Origin: Cladocopium goreaui
Lineage: Eukaryota > Sar > Dinophyceae > Suessiales > Symbiodiniaceae
Direction of reading: 5' to 3'
NCBI GenBank assembly: GCA_947184155.2
Contig: CAMXCT020000275.1
Location: forward strand, 99,501 to 163,500
DNA length: 64,000 bases
Of this stretch, positions 10,020 to 21,180 are shown piece by piece. Both the position numbers and the translations under genes were made by a program. Numbering within the stretch: the stretch's first letter is position 1; every line of letters begins with the position of its first letter. The notes under the pieces are model-generated. The model had not been told where the DNA came from, ran no database searches, and saw only the letters and a program-made list of their open reading frames with translations.

Positions 10020-11843
10020 CACAGCATGCCGAGCTTGTTTTCCAAACAAAGGTGACTGTCTGCCTGCAATGCCGTGACATTCTTTCCTGCTTCAGCTGGA
10101 CAAGAAACAAAAGTGTGAGATCTCATTGAGTCGAGTCCAACGATCAACGGCCTACAGTTTGCTCCAGCAGTTTGTAGGCAGCTGAATAGTGCTCCTCTGC
10201 TTTGGGATACTCCTCAACACCAGGGGCGCAGTGTGACTATGTGTGACTCGTGACTAGTGATGCGAATGCTTCACAAGGATTCCTCTGCCACGAGGTAGCA
10301 TTCAGCCAAGGAGTCATGGACCTGACGACAAGATCGACAAGGAACACCTGTGCCAAAAGTCGTGTCAAACTACTATCGAACTGCCCGTCCAAGTCACCTT
10401 GGCTCTCATTACCAAATCGTCTGGCTCTTGTTGCATGTGGAGCTGCAAAGCCTAGGCAAAATTCATCACTGAATCAAAATGATGCAAAATGACAGAACCA
10501 GTTCGGCATGCTCAACATTGCTCGGTGCGCAGTGCGTGCTTGCCTCTTCCACGACTTCCCGTCCACGGAAGAACTCCTCCATATTGCCCTCTTTGAACGC
10601 CTGCCTGTCAGCTGTGTGCGAGGCGCGGGCTTCGCTTGTGGTTTAGTTTCTGCAACTCGCTAGCACGACTAGTCATGGCAGAACAAGAGCAAACGGCACA
10701 AAATGCGAATGACTGCGAATGCCAAATCACTTCAAAATTCAGACTCAGCGAAAGAAAGTGCTCAGCCCTGTGCGCGGCTGTGATCTTTCCAAGGTCCCAC
10801 TTGTCGAACCAGTCCAGGTTTCCCTTTTGCAAAGACATTGTTGCTATGAAGCTGAATTGCAACAAAATTGCACAAGAAATGTAACGAAATCATGCATCAA
10901 GAATCAAGAACATTCAAAAAACATTCATCATCATTTCATCTGTCAGCATCCGTAAGTTCCCTTCCCTTCTAGAAAACCATGCCTTGGCGTTTTGAGATGC
11001 AGTTGCCATCCTGTACCGCTACAAACAGCGAACAGAGAAAAGCCAGGCAAGGACACGGGACCTGCTGAAGTAGATCGCGGCTTCTTCGATTCGGCCAAGA
11101 GCCTTCAGGGCCCAGGCCTGTCAACACCAGAATATCTACACATATGTCATCTGAAAATGCTGAAATATGTTATTAATCTGTCACTACATGTCACTACCAA
11201 GTAAGGTTACTAATTATGCAATCTAATTAATTCTAATTACATCTAATTACTAAAAGTTAGTAGTATTTAATTTTACTGAAATCTTTGCAATTGAAACCAT
11301 GATAAACCCACGTACTGGGTACTGTACTTTATTAGTCTTTATATTATACCCTATTGTACTCTGAGATACTCTGAGATTTGCACCTGGTTCCGATAAAGCG
11401 TAGCGAAAAACTCCGGTGCCTGGAAGTCAAACGAGGTCGTAATTCGGCTCACACATACAAATTGCAATCGATTTTTCTCGGAAGTTCGAAAACGATGTAA
11501 CATGATGCAACATTGCATGAATCTACAGCCTCATCTGCATTGTATGGGCCTTAGAAACCAAGGTGAGAGCCACGATGGCGACCGTCGATCATTCTTGTAG
11601 TATCAAGGGAAACATGGCCGTTCTATGCCGTTCTATCTTCTTTGGCCCTGACTGTACAGCTCCAGCTCATAAAGCATTTCCTAAGCTCCATTTTCAGATG
11701 TCTCACTGACTTGTGCACAATTGTCCGTGTTTGCCGCTGCAGAACCACAAGCGCTCACTACTCATGCAGCACTGAAACTGTCTCTGCAGCTGGGGCACTA
11801 AAGCCTCCATATGCCGGCTCTGCTTCATGCGCACAGTCGAAAC
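10020..11843 (-). CDS. TPR-repeat protein, downstream exons
   Basis: A series of short minus-strand exons with TPR character follows the leader exon. They are VSTVRMKQSRHMEAL (from 11843); the 56-bp exon 11062-11117 reading AWALKALGRIEEAAIYFS, bounded by GACAG| and CAG|GTCCC; AFKEGNMEEFFRGREVVEEA (from 10600, acceptor GACAG|); LQLHMQQEPDDLVMRAK (about 10455-10400, acceptor CCTAG|, donor AAG|GTGAC); QVHDSLAECYLVAEESL (about 10340-10280); and VEEYPKAEEHYSAAYKLLEQ (about 10225-10155). The pattern of paired amphipathic helices with conserved small residues is that of tetratricopeptide repeats. The end of the gene is uncertain. RAASHGSDGIKLVLHLFAVQ and what follows it (about 9075-8930, ending in a stop) may be a late exon or belong to another gene. 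Confidence 0.6.
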
Positions 11844-12054
11844 CTAAACCACAAACCCTCAAAGCAAAGGACGCAGAAGACGCATTCCTTGATTCTCGTA
11901 CCGAATCATCTGGCTACACGTGCACACTTGAATCGAGCAATGAACAACCAAGCACAATATAGATATGTGTCCCTTTGTGTCCTGTGTCTAGCTGACTGGC
12001 TGATTCTGATCTACAGCTGCAGCATTCTACAGCCTTGAATTCTGGGGTCTACAC

Positions 12055-12663
12055 GTGATTCAGCCACTTGATCATCCAAACACCTCCCCTCTGGGAGACG
12101 AAAGGACCACACCGGGATAGTACTGCATCAGCCTTGTCAAGCTTGTAGTTCTTCATGTAAACACCGACCAAATCCAAGGCATTCCCAAGATTTTGTCCGT
12201 TGTGCAAACCACCACCTGACCTTCCAAGGTCCGAAGCCATGGCTGCCTCAATCTCAGCCACCTTTTCTTCATTCATTTCTTCTCCTTCTTGAAACATCTC
12301 ATCTGTCCAATTCCGTTTCAGCAAGGCCGCTTTGTCCCTGAAAGCTGTTGCGAGCTTGTCCCTCACCTCCACCATGGGGTGATCTGCTGTGGCTTCATCA
12401 CCAAGAGATTCAACGACCGCTTGCAAGGACTGAAAAAGTTCAACATCATCTTTGGACAGCGCGTCCCAATTGATCTCTTTCATATCAGGTGCCAGCACTG
12501 AACCAGCTGAATGCTTGATTGCAATCTCAGTTGCCGAGCTTACAGAGCTCAGGGAAGACTTTTGCCCCGACCATTGTGGCCATTTCAGCACACATCGTCT
12601 GAAGGGAGCCACTTGCGATGCTGGGCGAAACAGAGTTGTGGACCAAACTCTGCAGAAAGCCAT
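12055..12663 (-). CDS. TPR-repeat protein, first coding exon with mitochondrial-type leader
   Basis: Begins MAFCRVWSTTLFRPASQV. The first 45 residues contain several Arg and Lys, many Ser, and no Asp or Glu (first acidic residue at 46), which is typical of a mitochondrial targeting peptide. A helical acidic middle follows (EINWDALSKDDVELFQSLQ), then a TPR-like helix pair (LDLVGVYMKNYKLDKADAVL). The exon closes at KWLNH with donor CAC|GTGTAG at 12055. The next exon starts at acceptor TTTAG|GTT at 11843 and continues in phase as VSTVRMKQSRHMEAL, so KWLNH-VSTVRMKQ forms one TPR helix. This 211-bp GT-AG intron is the best supported in the window. TPR proteins are helical scaffolds for protein-protein contacts. 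The specific partner is unknown. Confidence 0.65.
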
Positions 12664-13327
12664 TGGGAGACAAGTTCCTTTCCATATTGCATCAGAAGGA
12701 AATCAACAAACTGACGTTACCGCTTGACTCAACAAGCAAGGTCCACAAAGGTCTGTCCTTCAAACTATATCTGGTTTTGCGATGGCTTAAGCATCCGGTG
12801 AAACATGTTGGCTTCGGATGGTTTCGGGATCTCATCATATCTCATCTGCGGTTGGAAGCAATTCGTGGCTGTGCTTTGTTGCATCAAATCATCGCAAACC
12901 TAGCAAATGCAGCTGAGCCAAACAGGACGGACGAACTGAGGCAAGCGACAAACGGCCTTATAAATGAAGAAACATGAAGACACATTCAGAACCACTAAGA
13001 TCATAAACAACCTACATCAATGACCATCAATATCATCAATGTACATGTTGAATGATCTGCGCTATTGATGTCGACATTCGGACATGCTGAGGACATGGTG
13101 TTCAATTTTTCTCACTCTTTTCTTGGCGGAGCTAATCGTCATCATCTCCGAAAATGGATGTAAACAAAGACTTGGGTGGACGTGTCAGCTCACCGCTCTC
13201 GGCAACCTCGGAAAACAAATTATCACTTTGAATCTCGGCAAAGCATATCTGGTACCCAAGACGCCAGGGAGGCAACCAAATGGATCCAAACGGTTCGAAA
13301 ACAAAGGGATTCACCAACGCGCAACAT

Positions 13328-15400
13328 TTAGTCCTTCACGGCCAGATTTGGAGCAGGATCAGCGACAGGCTTACGCCCGGCTTGCTCAGCCGCTGCCTGT
13401 TATCTTCTGCACTTTCACATCGCTCTCTGTCTCTCTCTCTCTCTCTCATCACCAAGTAAAATGCTCTGTTCCCTTCCTGATGGCTAGATTCCAAGTGAAG
13501 CCGGAGTGACAGCGACCTCTGCAGGCTTTTTGGTTTCTTTGCCCTTGACCTGTTCAATAAACTGGTATTGACTTCAAGAATACCAGAACAAATCAAATCA
13601 AATCAAGCAGAGTTTAGGTTTTGCAAATCCGTTTTTGCTTGTTTTAGAACGTTGCCATACCTGCTCGTTGTATTTGCGCTGTTGCTTCTTTGGCTCAGCA
13701 GCTGGGCGGTCACCTGAAAAAACAGCCATTGGGCCATAAATTTCCACTGGTCTGAGGGTCGGTCCATATCTTTTTCGTCGCACATGACAGGGACTGGGAC
13801 ACAAACTAAAGCCACTTGGCCGCGGCTCAGGCCTCAATGCACAGGAACCGAGAAATCGAATCAAACATAATCAAACCCATGAAACAATGTGGTCAAACAT
13901 GATTATTGCAAATGAACATCTGGGGGTTTCCTGTTGGTCCCCAAATTGGCTCGATGGAAGGACTCAAATCTGTGGGTTGGGAGTTGGGTCCTCAAATTTT
14001 GATCATACCCGCGTGTAGACCGTAGACAGTTGTTAGTTGTCCCCTCTGTCTGATCGAACAAAATGCTCTCGCGGCTAAGTTTCCCGGCACACCCCACCGC
14101 CTCAAAATCTTCAACAATTTCTAGCTGTGAAAGCTTCCAAATATCCAAAAACTGAGCAGTGATGGGAACCAGTTTCGTGCCTGCACAGTAATTTGTCTGG
14201 AGCCCACGGGGTGACTGTCCTGGTGTCAGTGCAGTGAATAGCAACGACGACCAGGTGACTGTCACAACATGTTACACCCCTTGTTGCCTGCGAATGAGGG
14301 GAGCTGAAGGCTGTGCGGAGCCCTGCAAAGCGGTCAGAAGTATCTTGTGAAGGTTTCCAGACACGCCCCTGGAAATAGTAAGGCAAAATGCATGTGTTCT
14401 GCCAATGGTTTCATGGCTTTTGGTAGCAACCAACACAACCAAACTATGTTCTTCCAAATCAAGCTGCTGAAACCTTGCACTGTTGAAGCCAACTCTACAG
14501 TATGCCGCTACGCGCTGCTGATGCATTGCAAAGTGCTTGAAACTTGCCTTAGCACTGAAGAATATGTTTAGCAGTGGCGTGGCGTAGGCCGGTTGTTTTC
14601 ACCATGAAATCCTTACAAATCCTTACAACATCTACAGTGAATGTGCACCTTCTCCTCCAAAGCTTTCGCTATGTCTGCATCTGGATTCTGCTGCCTGCGC
14701 AAAAGTGCTGACTTTTTAAATGTGTTTTCAGAGTCGGCATATCATGGTATATGCAGTATCTCCCAAATAGGCATTGAAATATCCCAATAAATAGCCATTA
14801 AACGGCTTAAATCCCCATTTAATGCCATTAAACATCATCAAACCGATTGAAGCCCCATGTTTTTTTTTCCACCTTTCGTGCACTGCTGGCCTGAAGGATC
14901 TGTAGACGCGGCCGAACTCCTGAAGCTCTGTCTCACGTTCAACCTGGCAAGGTGCAAAGATTAACAGCCCTGCCTAAATGGACATAACCTGGACATTCAG
15001 GATGCGGCAGTATTGAAACATGTTTATACATTTGGATAGCTGATCAATGGTTGATATATATATATATATATTATGTATGTATGTATGTATGTATGTATGT
15101 ATGTATGTATGTATGTATATATATATATATATTGAGATAGACGTTGATTCAAACATATTCAAAGACGTTGATTAATATGATAGCTGTTGCATGCTGTTGC
15201 TATATGTTGATTAACATGGTGATAGCTGGTGATAGCTGGTTGATATATGGTGGTCTGGATGGATCCCAAATCCAAACTTGGCACCTCGCTGAGGCCATGC
15301 GACTCCTTCAGCGCCTCCGAAAAAGCCGCCCTGCCTTCCATGGCAAGGCAGAACCTGGGCAGGGCACCAAGGTGTACAGCCCATCCTACGAATTCCTACG
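13328..15400 (-). CDS. Unidentified multi-exon gene with Lys/Ala-rich C-terminus
   Basis: A chain of short minus-strand coding stretches with splice-like edges. In order they are EGRAAFSEALKESHGLSEV (about 15345-15275), ETELQEFGRVYRSFRPAVHE (about 14935-14880), KKSALLRRQQNPDADIAKAL (about 14715-14640), LEEHSLVVLVATKSHETIG (about 14455-14390), FLDIWKLSQLEIVEDFEAVG (about 14145-14085), GDRPAAEPKKQQRKYNEQ (13715-13662, acceptor TTTTTTCAG|, donor CAG|GTATGG), VKGKETKKPAEVAVTPAS (about 13550-13500, acceptor GAACAG|) and finally AEQAGRKPVADPAPNLAVKD with a stop at 13328. I recognise no domain. The Lys/Ala/Pro-rich tail resembles disordered ends of RNA- or chromatin-associated proteins, but that is a guess. 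The pieces may belong to more than one gene. Confidence 0.45.
13428..13447. repeat. Short CT microsatellite
   Basis: A run of CT dinucleotides in the intron or untranslated sequence between two presumed exons. Confidence 0.9.
15054..15135. repeat. Compound TA/TATG microsatellite
   Basis: About ten TATG tetramers flanked on both sides by (TA)n runs, so the tract is nearly symmetric and could fold as a cruciform. It sits in presumed intron sequence. Confidence 0.95.
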
Positions 15401-15554
15401 ATGCACTGATGCACTGGCAGAATTTCGGGCTGGAAATGACACAAATCTGAGCAAACAGCTTTGCATAGCGCTTTTGCTTGCCTTGGGTTGGATGATCTGC
15501 TTGCAGTACATGTGCTTCAACTATCAAGATATTGAACTGGTTTGCAAAAAACTC

Positions 15555-16290
15555 CATGCACCTGGTGCTTGCAAGGTGCTTGGGTCATTCTTGAAAGGCT
15601 CGTGACGAGCAGCCTTTCCATCCATGTCCTGCTCAGCTTCAATACGCAAGTCAATCCGGGATTCCATTGTGTTGCATACGACTATTGCATGATTGTCGTA
15701 CATTTTGGCCAGCTCGTAAATTGTAGGCCCGCTGCCAGACTAGTAAAGTAGATACACATTTCCGATAGCTCTGCTCCAACATGTTCTGAGCAAATTCAGC
15801 TTCCTACTAGTAGTGGATTTCAGTGCAGGATTTGTCTTCCAATAGACTGCCACAAGCTCCTCCCGGCCGAAAAAGATTACAAACACTATCAAGATTCCAA
15901 CCCTCGTTGCCTAAGTTTGCAGGGATCTCAAACTAATCGAGCATTGCCATATAATATACAACATCAGCAAGCAGTCCTGGGTGGCGCCAATGACAAAGTT
16001 CCTGCCCAATGCATTCAGCAAATTTTGCTTCTGATGCTCTGGTACAGCTTGCCACCTCAGTCATTCTGTTTCTGTACATGTTGGGATTTCAGCAACAGGT
16101 CCCAAAGAATCTGAGGGATTCGACAGAGGTTCAGCAGATCGTTGAATGGATCTTTGCTGATCCTCCTGTCGCTGAGATCCGTTGAAGCATCTTATCCCAA
16201 ACCTCTCAAACATCTCAAAGTCACATCTGCCAGCCTCAGTTGGTGGTCCAGGAGGTGCAGCTACCTAGACGTGGCGACATCCCGATGATT
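15555..16290 (-). CDS. Unassigned minus-strand exons between the G-patch gene and the 13.3-15.4 kb gene
   Basis: Four stretches look coding. VAAPPGPPTEAG followed by RCDFEMFERFGIRCF starts after acceptor CGTCTAG| near 16266. RWQAVPEHQKQNLLNALG continues as RNFVIGATQDCLL (about 16058-15965). FGREELVAVYWK lies at about 15875-15840. PTIYELAKMYDNHAIVVCNT continues as MESRIDLRIEAEQDMDGKAA (about 15730-15605). They may continue the G-patch gene or start the next gene down. I cannot tell which, and no known domain was recognised. Confidence 0.45.
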
Positions 16291-16358
16291 CCCTATGGGC
16301 CAGGTTGAGTTTTTTCCGCCACAGTAGACTCAGTAGATCGTAGATCTCAGTGGACTCT

Positions 16359-17366
16359 TCAGTTTTTGCAGTTTGGGATGTCGGCCTTGGCTTCTGATGC
16401 TTCTGCTTCGGCCTCTTTGGGACGAGTTTGCTCTCCCAAAAGCTGGGCTCGGAATGCAGGATCCATCAGCCGCTGCTGACCATGCCTGAGAGCTTCCAAA
16501 TCTTCCAAACTCGCCAAGGTTCTGGGGAAAAACATGGAAAAACCATGGAAAAACCACATCGATCAAAAAAACATACAAAAGCTGAGAACAATTGAGCTGC
16601 TCACTTGTCTTGGAATTCTAACAGTTGTTGGTGTTCTTTGCTCCCTTCTTGGGCTTCCTGCCGCTAGTGGCTGGAGACAAGAACACATGAAGCATATTAT
16701 TCAAGAAACCAACACCAAAAGTGCCTAGCAATTCGATGCAATCCGACACTGAAAGTTCCTGCAGTGGAGACACTTCTATCAGATGGACGCCCTTGTAGCC
16801 ACGAGGCCTGTGATGGAACCCCACACCAACCAACATCATCAACATCGACACTTCCAAATGTTCAATATCAATGCTGTTTCAAATAATGTCAAATGAAAGA
16901 TCTTGCCCAAGCCAGTTGGCCGGCCAAGGAGCTGACACTGGTGGTGGATGCCATCTGGAGAAATCACGCGTCTCCTGAAGATCTGTAAGCTAGTCATTCC
17001 AAGACTCCTACGACTCCTACTGTTCTTTTCTTTTCTGACCGTGCAACGATGCCATTTCGCCTTGTCTGGCAGCTCAGCTTTGACAAAGCCAGGGACTTCT
17101 TCTGGGGCCTCAACGAAGATGAGGACCGGGTCCAACTGCGCTGAATCTCTGGCAGCACTGAGATCCAAACACCCTCTTTGGACCTCGGATGACTCTCATT
17201 CACACTCACAATCATCCACATCCAATCCACATCCCTCATGCAAATGCAAATATTGTACTTGCAAAATCTTGCAAATACTTGCAGGTTGCCACCTTTTCCG
17301 GATCTTGTTGATCTTGTGCGCTATCTTGAGTATCTTCTCCGAGTGCCGGTCCTGGGTCTGATGTCA
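16359..17366 (-). CDS. Unassigned exons downstream of the G-patch gene
   Basis: Minus-strand coding stretches. DFASQDVEEVRLAALDD continues past a frame choice near 17366. DSAQLDPVLIFVEAPEEVPG continues as FVKAELPDKAKWHRCTVRKE (about 17155-17035). RRRVISPDGIHHQCQLLG lies at about 16975-16920, and RPRGYKGVHLIEVSPLQELS at about 16810-16750. A last exon starts after acceptor TTCCCCAG| at about 16522, reads RTLASLEDLEALRHGQQRLM and ends in a stop at 16359 after the low-complexity EAEAEASEAKADIPNCKN. Just before that acceptor the intron carries a tandem copy of TTTTTCCATGG. The exons keep the strand and order of the G-patch gene above and could be its middle part, but I could not match them to that family. 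Confidence 0.5.
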
Positions 17367-17499
17367 TCTAGAGCTGCAAGACGTACTTCCTCCACGTCCT
17401 GAGATGCAAAGTCGACCACGGTGAACGTTCTGCTAGGCCGCACTGCGCTCTGCTAGATATGGAATCGTCAATCTTCTGTAGCTTCTGATGATGATGGTA

Positions 17500-20400
17500 A
17501 CTTCACCTTGCCTCATCCTTCAACGCTGGATGGTAGTGCACCCGCTTGTCCGTCTCATGCTCGTAGACCTTTTGTCTGACCACTGCATTTTTAACATGCG
17601 CATCATAGTTCATCGATGTTCATCGTATCATTGACAGCAAGAGCAAGGTCACTTAATCTTGAGATCTCTACCTCTTCCCAAACCTGGCCAATCCGCAATT
17701 GAAAGCCAATGATGCCAATGATTGCCAGATATTCTCGGTGGTGACAGCGATGCTTGGACTAGGTGACAGGCATCGTACTCATCTTGATCCAGCACTCCGG
17801 TCCCGAATTGGGAATATCCAATTGCCTAGCTGCCAAAACGTGTGATGCCAGGAGCTGCCACAGCCTAAAACAACAATATACAACATGAATCGAAGAAAAT
17901 TGAAGAAACAATAAGAAACACAAGCAGCTGGCCTTCGTAGAAGATGACACATTTTTGGCTCGAGCTGTTGACATGTAGAGTCGGCGGTTGCTGGGAATTC
18001 CTTAGGCACTTAGACGCTCTTGCTCCCCCGCCCAAAATGCGTGACACCAGCACTGAACTTTCCATGATAATTGGCTATGTACTCATGTTGGATCTACAAT
18101 GATCTACAATGATGTACAATGATCTACAATATGTCACTTTCTGCCGCTGCCACTGCCACAGCCAGACCCTCCGCCCAGAAAGTAGCCGATTCCATGGAGG
18201 TCAGTTTTGCCTAAGACAAAGTCAACATGGATTTCTATGGATTTCTACTACACAGTCTGCACATCTCTGCACACAGTCTGTTCTAAACTTGCAAATGGCC
18301 ACTGGGCCTCACTGGGCATATCTGGGCATGGTATGGTCAACGTCCATAGGACAAGCGACTTTGCCAAAGTCGTTCCAGTTCTGCCTCGAGTTGTCGCTCA
18401 ATGGCAGGAGCCTTGGCACTGCGACGTGTCACAGAAAGTCTTCAGGATCTTTTCAGGATCTTTGCGTTGCTTAGGCTTTGACTTGAGAAGCATGAAGCGT
18501 TGCCAGCCTAAGTTCTTGGGGACATTTCATGACATTTCCAGAAAATAGACGCTGAGAGCCCCACTTTTTACCTGGCCACTGTTGCAACTCTACACCTGCA
18601 TCATGACTCTCTGCATCATGACTTTCTGCATCATGACACCATACGTCATCGGTCATGAATCAATATCAAACAAATTCAGACAATACGAATCACGAATCAC
18701 ATCCATTCACATCCAATATATCCAATTAATTCCAATTACATTTGTCCAGGATGTCACGGCAGCTTGAACGCAGCAGTTTTCCACCTCCGTCGGGCTGCGC
18801 TGACTCTGACGGCTTTGCAGCGTAGCCTGAAGCAACTTCTTGACAGGTCACGCCGTCATGCCAGTTTCAAGCCGTTCAAGCCATGGCCTGGAGGAGGTGG
18901 AGCACAGCCATATGACCTAAGGCAATTGGATGCCATTGGGCATTGCAACCGGATTCTGCAAATTCATGCAATGCCATTGGGCCCCTCAAATCTTCTCAAG
19001 ATTCCACTGGATATCTCTGGCAAATCTTTGGCAGCCTCTTCGCGAAGTCAGGGCATCACTGAGTCTTGAACTTTTTGGCTTTGGGAGCAGTGGATGGGGC
19101 TGAAGGTGTCGAGGAGTCATTCTCATTCTGAGGAACGATGCTTGCACGCCTGGGTTTATGGCAATTCATTCTGATATTCCATGGATTTCCGTGGAATTGC
19201 TACGTATGATATTTCATGAATTTTCATGATATTCCCGCTGCACAGGAGCACAGGCGCTTGAAAGCCGCTTGTAGCCTGCTTGCAGCTGGGTCACAGAAGG
19301 CGCGTGCCAAGCCGCTGAGCCCCAAAAAGCCTCAATGGATCTCGAAGGAGTGGAACAGAATGGAACACAGAGGCATAGCATGGCATAACACGGCATAACT
19401 ATGCAAGACTTGCAATTTAGTTATAGTTTAGCTATATTTCGTTGGTCTTCATTCAGTCCAAGCTTGCGACTCTTCTTCCAAATCCTGTGAAATTCCTGTT
19501 GTCAATGCAGCTGAACCTGGAGCTCAAAGTGGCTGTGGCGTGACTTGGTGCAGTGACTCACATCGTCTTGCCGTGCAGGTAATCACTTGAGTCATGTGCC
19601 CATGCCACGAGCTTGAACTTGTCGAGATGCAAATTCATCACCTAGGACAATCAACAGAAAATCATGGATATGATTTGGACATGAACATGTATAGAGATCA
19701 GTTAAAATGCTGACAGCAATTCGATGTGACTTGTTTGGCTAATAAGACTTGCTATCAATGCCTCAGCCAAAGCTCAGAACGGGCTGCTATGGTCTTGCGC
19801 GACGATCTGTGATCTCGTAGGTCCTCAAGAAAGATTATATTAGCTCACATAGGCTGATGGCACATTATAATGCCTTTCATGCATCGTCATGCAACTGTAC
19901 CAGAGTGTGACGGGAAATGAAACCCAAACATCAATATAGATCCACCGTTATCCACCAACAGTGGATCACTATCTTCAACAAAGAAATCTCTCATTGAGGA
20001 GCAGATATTTCATGACATTTCATGAATTTTCATGATATTCCTGTCTCAAGGTTTTTCCTCCTCATCCATGTAGTCTTCAACTCTTGGAGCAGCATCAGCA
20101 TGACGCTTGCTACGGCCTCGATGGCCATTTACAGATCTCACGCATGGAGCAGCGACAAGTCCGATTGTATGTCACGGTAAATCATGGTATATCATGCTAA
20201 AATCTGTTTGCACGTAATGTTTTAACATGTGCACACAATGGACATTGAATGATACTGAATGGTAATTAATGAATGATAATGAATGCTCATGAATGATAAT
20301 GATGGATAATGATGATAATGATGATAATGATGGAACATCGATAATGCATGATAATGAATGCTCATGATGGATAATGAATGATCATGACTGGTAATGATGG

Positions 20401-20739
20401 ATAATGAATGATAAATATAGCGAGAATGAATGACAAATGATAATGACAGATAATGATTATGTAAAGTACCCAAGCCGGGATCCCCACTCGAGCTGAAGGA
20501 AGCTGGTTCCCAACCTTCTTTGCTCCCTACCGTACCTTAGGAAGAGGACACATGTATGCTGCACATTGCTGCAAGATGTTGTGCAAAAGCACACTCAAAA
20601 AAGACGAAAACAGGTGTAAAAAGCTGATCAAAAACACCCCCAGTTGCTCAAACACTCGTGAAACTGCCGAGGGACCCCAATATCCTGCGCTGAAGCCGCC
20701 TTCAAAGGCTCCATAGAAGGTGCGTTCGCCGCGCGACTC
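17500..20739 (-). CDS. GPATCH1/TOUGH-type G-patch protein (DUF1604 region), multi-exon
   Basis: Family blocks of GPATCH1 (plant TOUGH), a spliceosome-associated RNA-processing protein, appear in the right order on the minus strand. TFYGAFEGGFSAGYW (20674-20739) matches the FHGAFSGGFSAGY block. VGSKEGWEPASFSSSG (20470-20535, donor TTGG|GTACTT) matches VGSKEGWTPSTFVSS. PRVEDYMDEEE (about 20065) matches the PEDFMDEED block. SYGCAPPPPGHGLN (from 18917, acceptor CTTAG|) matches the IYGCALPPG block that follows the G-patch. TDLHGIGYFLGGGSG (about 18205-18150) and QFGTGVLDQDEYD (about 17790) match the NVHGLAYKGLD and FGVGALEEEDDDIY blocks. RQKVYEHETDKRVHYHPALK (about 17575-17510, donor AGG|GTGAAG-like) continues the chain. 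Other likely exons include APAIERQLEAELERLWQS near 18380. I did not find the MGW core of the G-patch itself. It should lie between 20.0 and 18.9 kb. An N-terminal exon may be DVDELDDLGKRSKRVPLF near 21130. Confidence 0.8.
20222..20460. repeat. ATGATAATGAATG-type repeat inside a G-patch gene intron
   Basis: About 230 bp of degenerate GATAATGATG, ATGAATGATA and ATGCTCATGA words in tandem. It lies between the VGSKEGW exon and the DYMDEE exon, so it is intronic. Confidence 0.85.
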
Positions 20740-21180
20740 GAGAGGTGGGAGAAGTAATCACAGTCACACTTTCAAGGAAAAAACAGGACAGGAGTACGAC
20801 GCCAAGGTTTTCAAATTTCATGTTATATGTATATATATATATACATATAATTATATATATGATTATATATGGTAATATGTTATGCATTGTTATGCTGTAT
20901 CCAAATGGTGCCTCATCGAATCATTTGGGCGGTCTAGCATCAGTGAGGCAGAACCACTTTCTAGGCCTTTGCGATGCTGCCATCTGGACGCTTGACTTCG
21001 ACATAGCTCTCCTGACATGCTCAACAAACCCGACTTCAGCCAACTTTGAAAGCCAAGAAACGTCAGAACAGGATCAAACAGGAACAGGGGTACCCTCTTG
21101 GAGCGCTTGCCCAAGTCGTCTAGCTCATCCACATCATACCTGACTCAACAGCTACGACTTAGCCTGACTTAGCAGACTGC

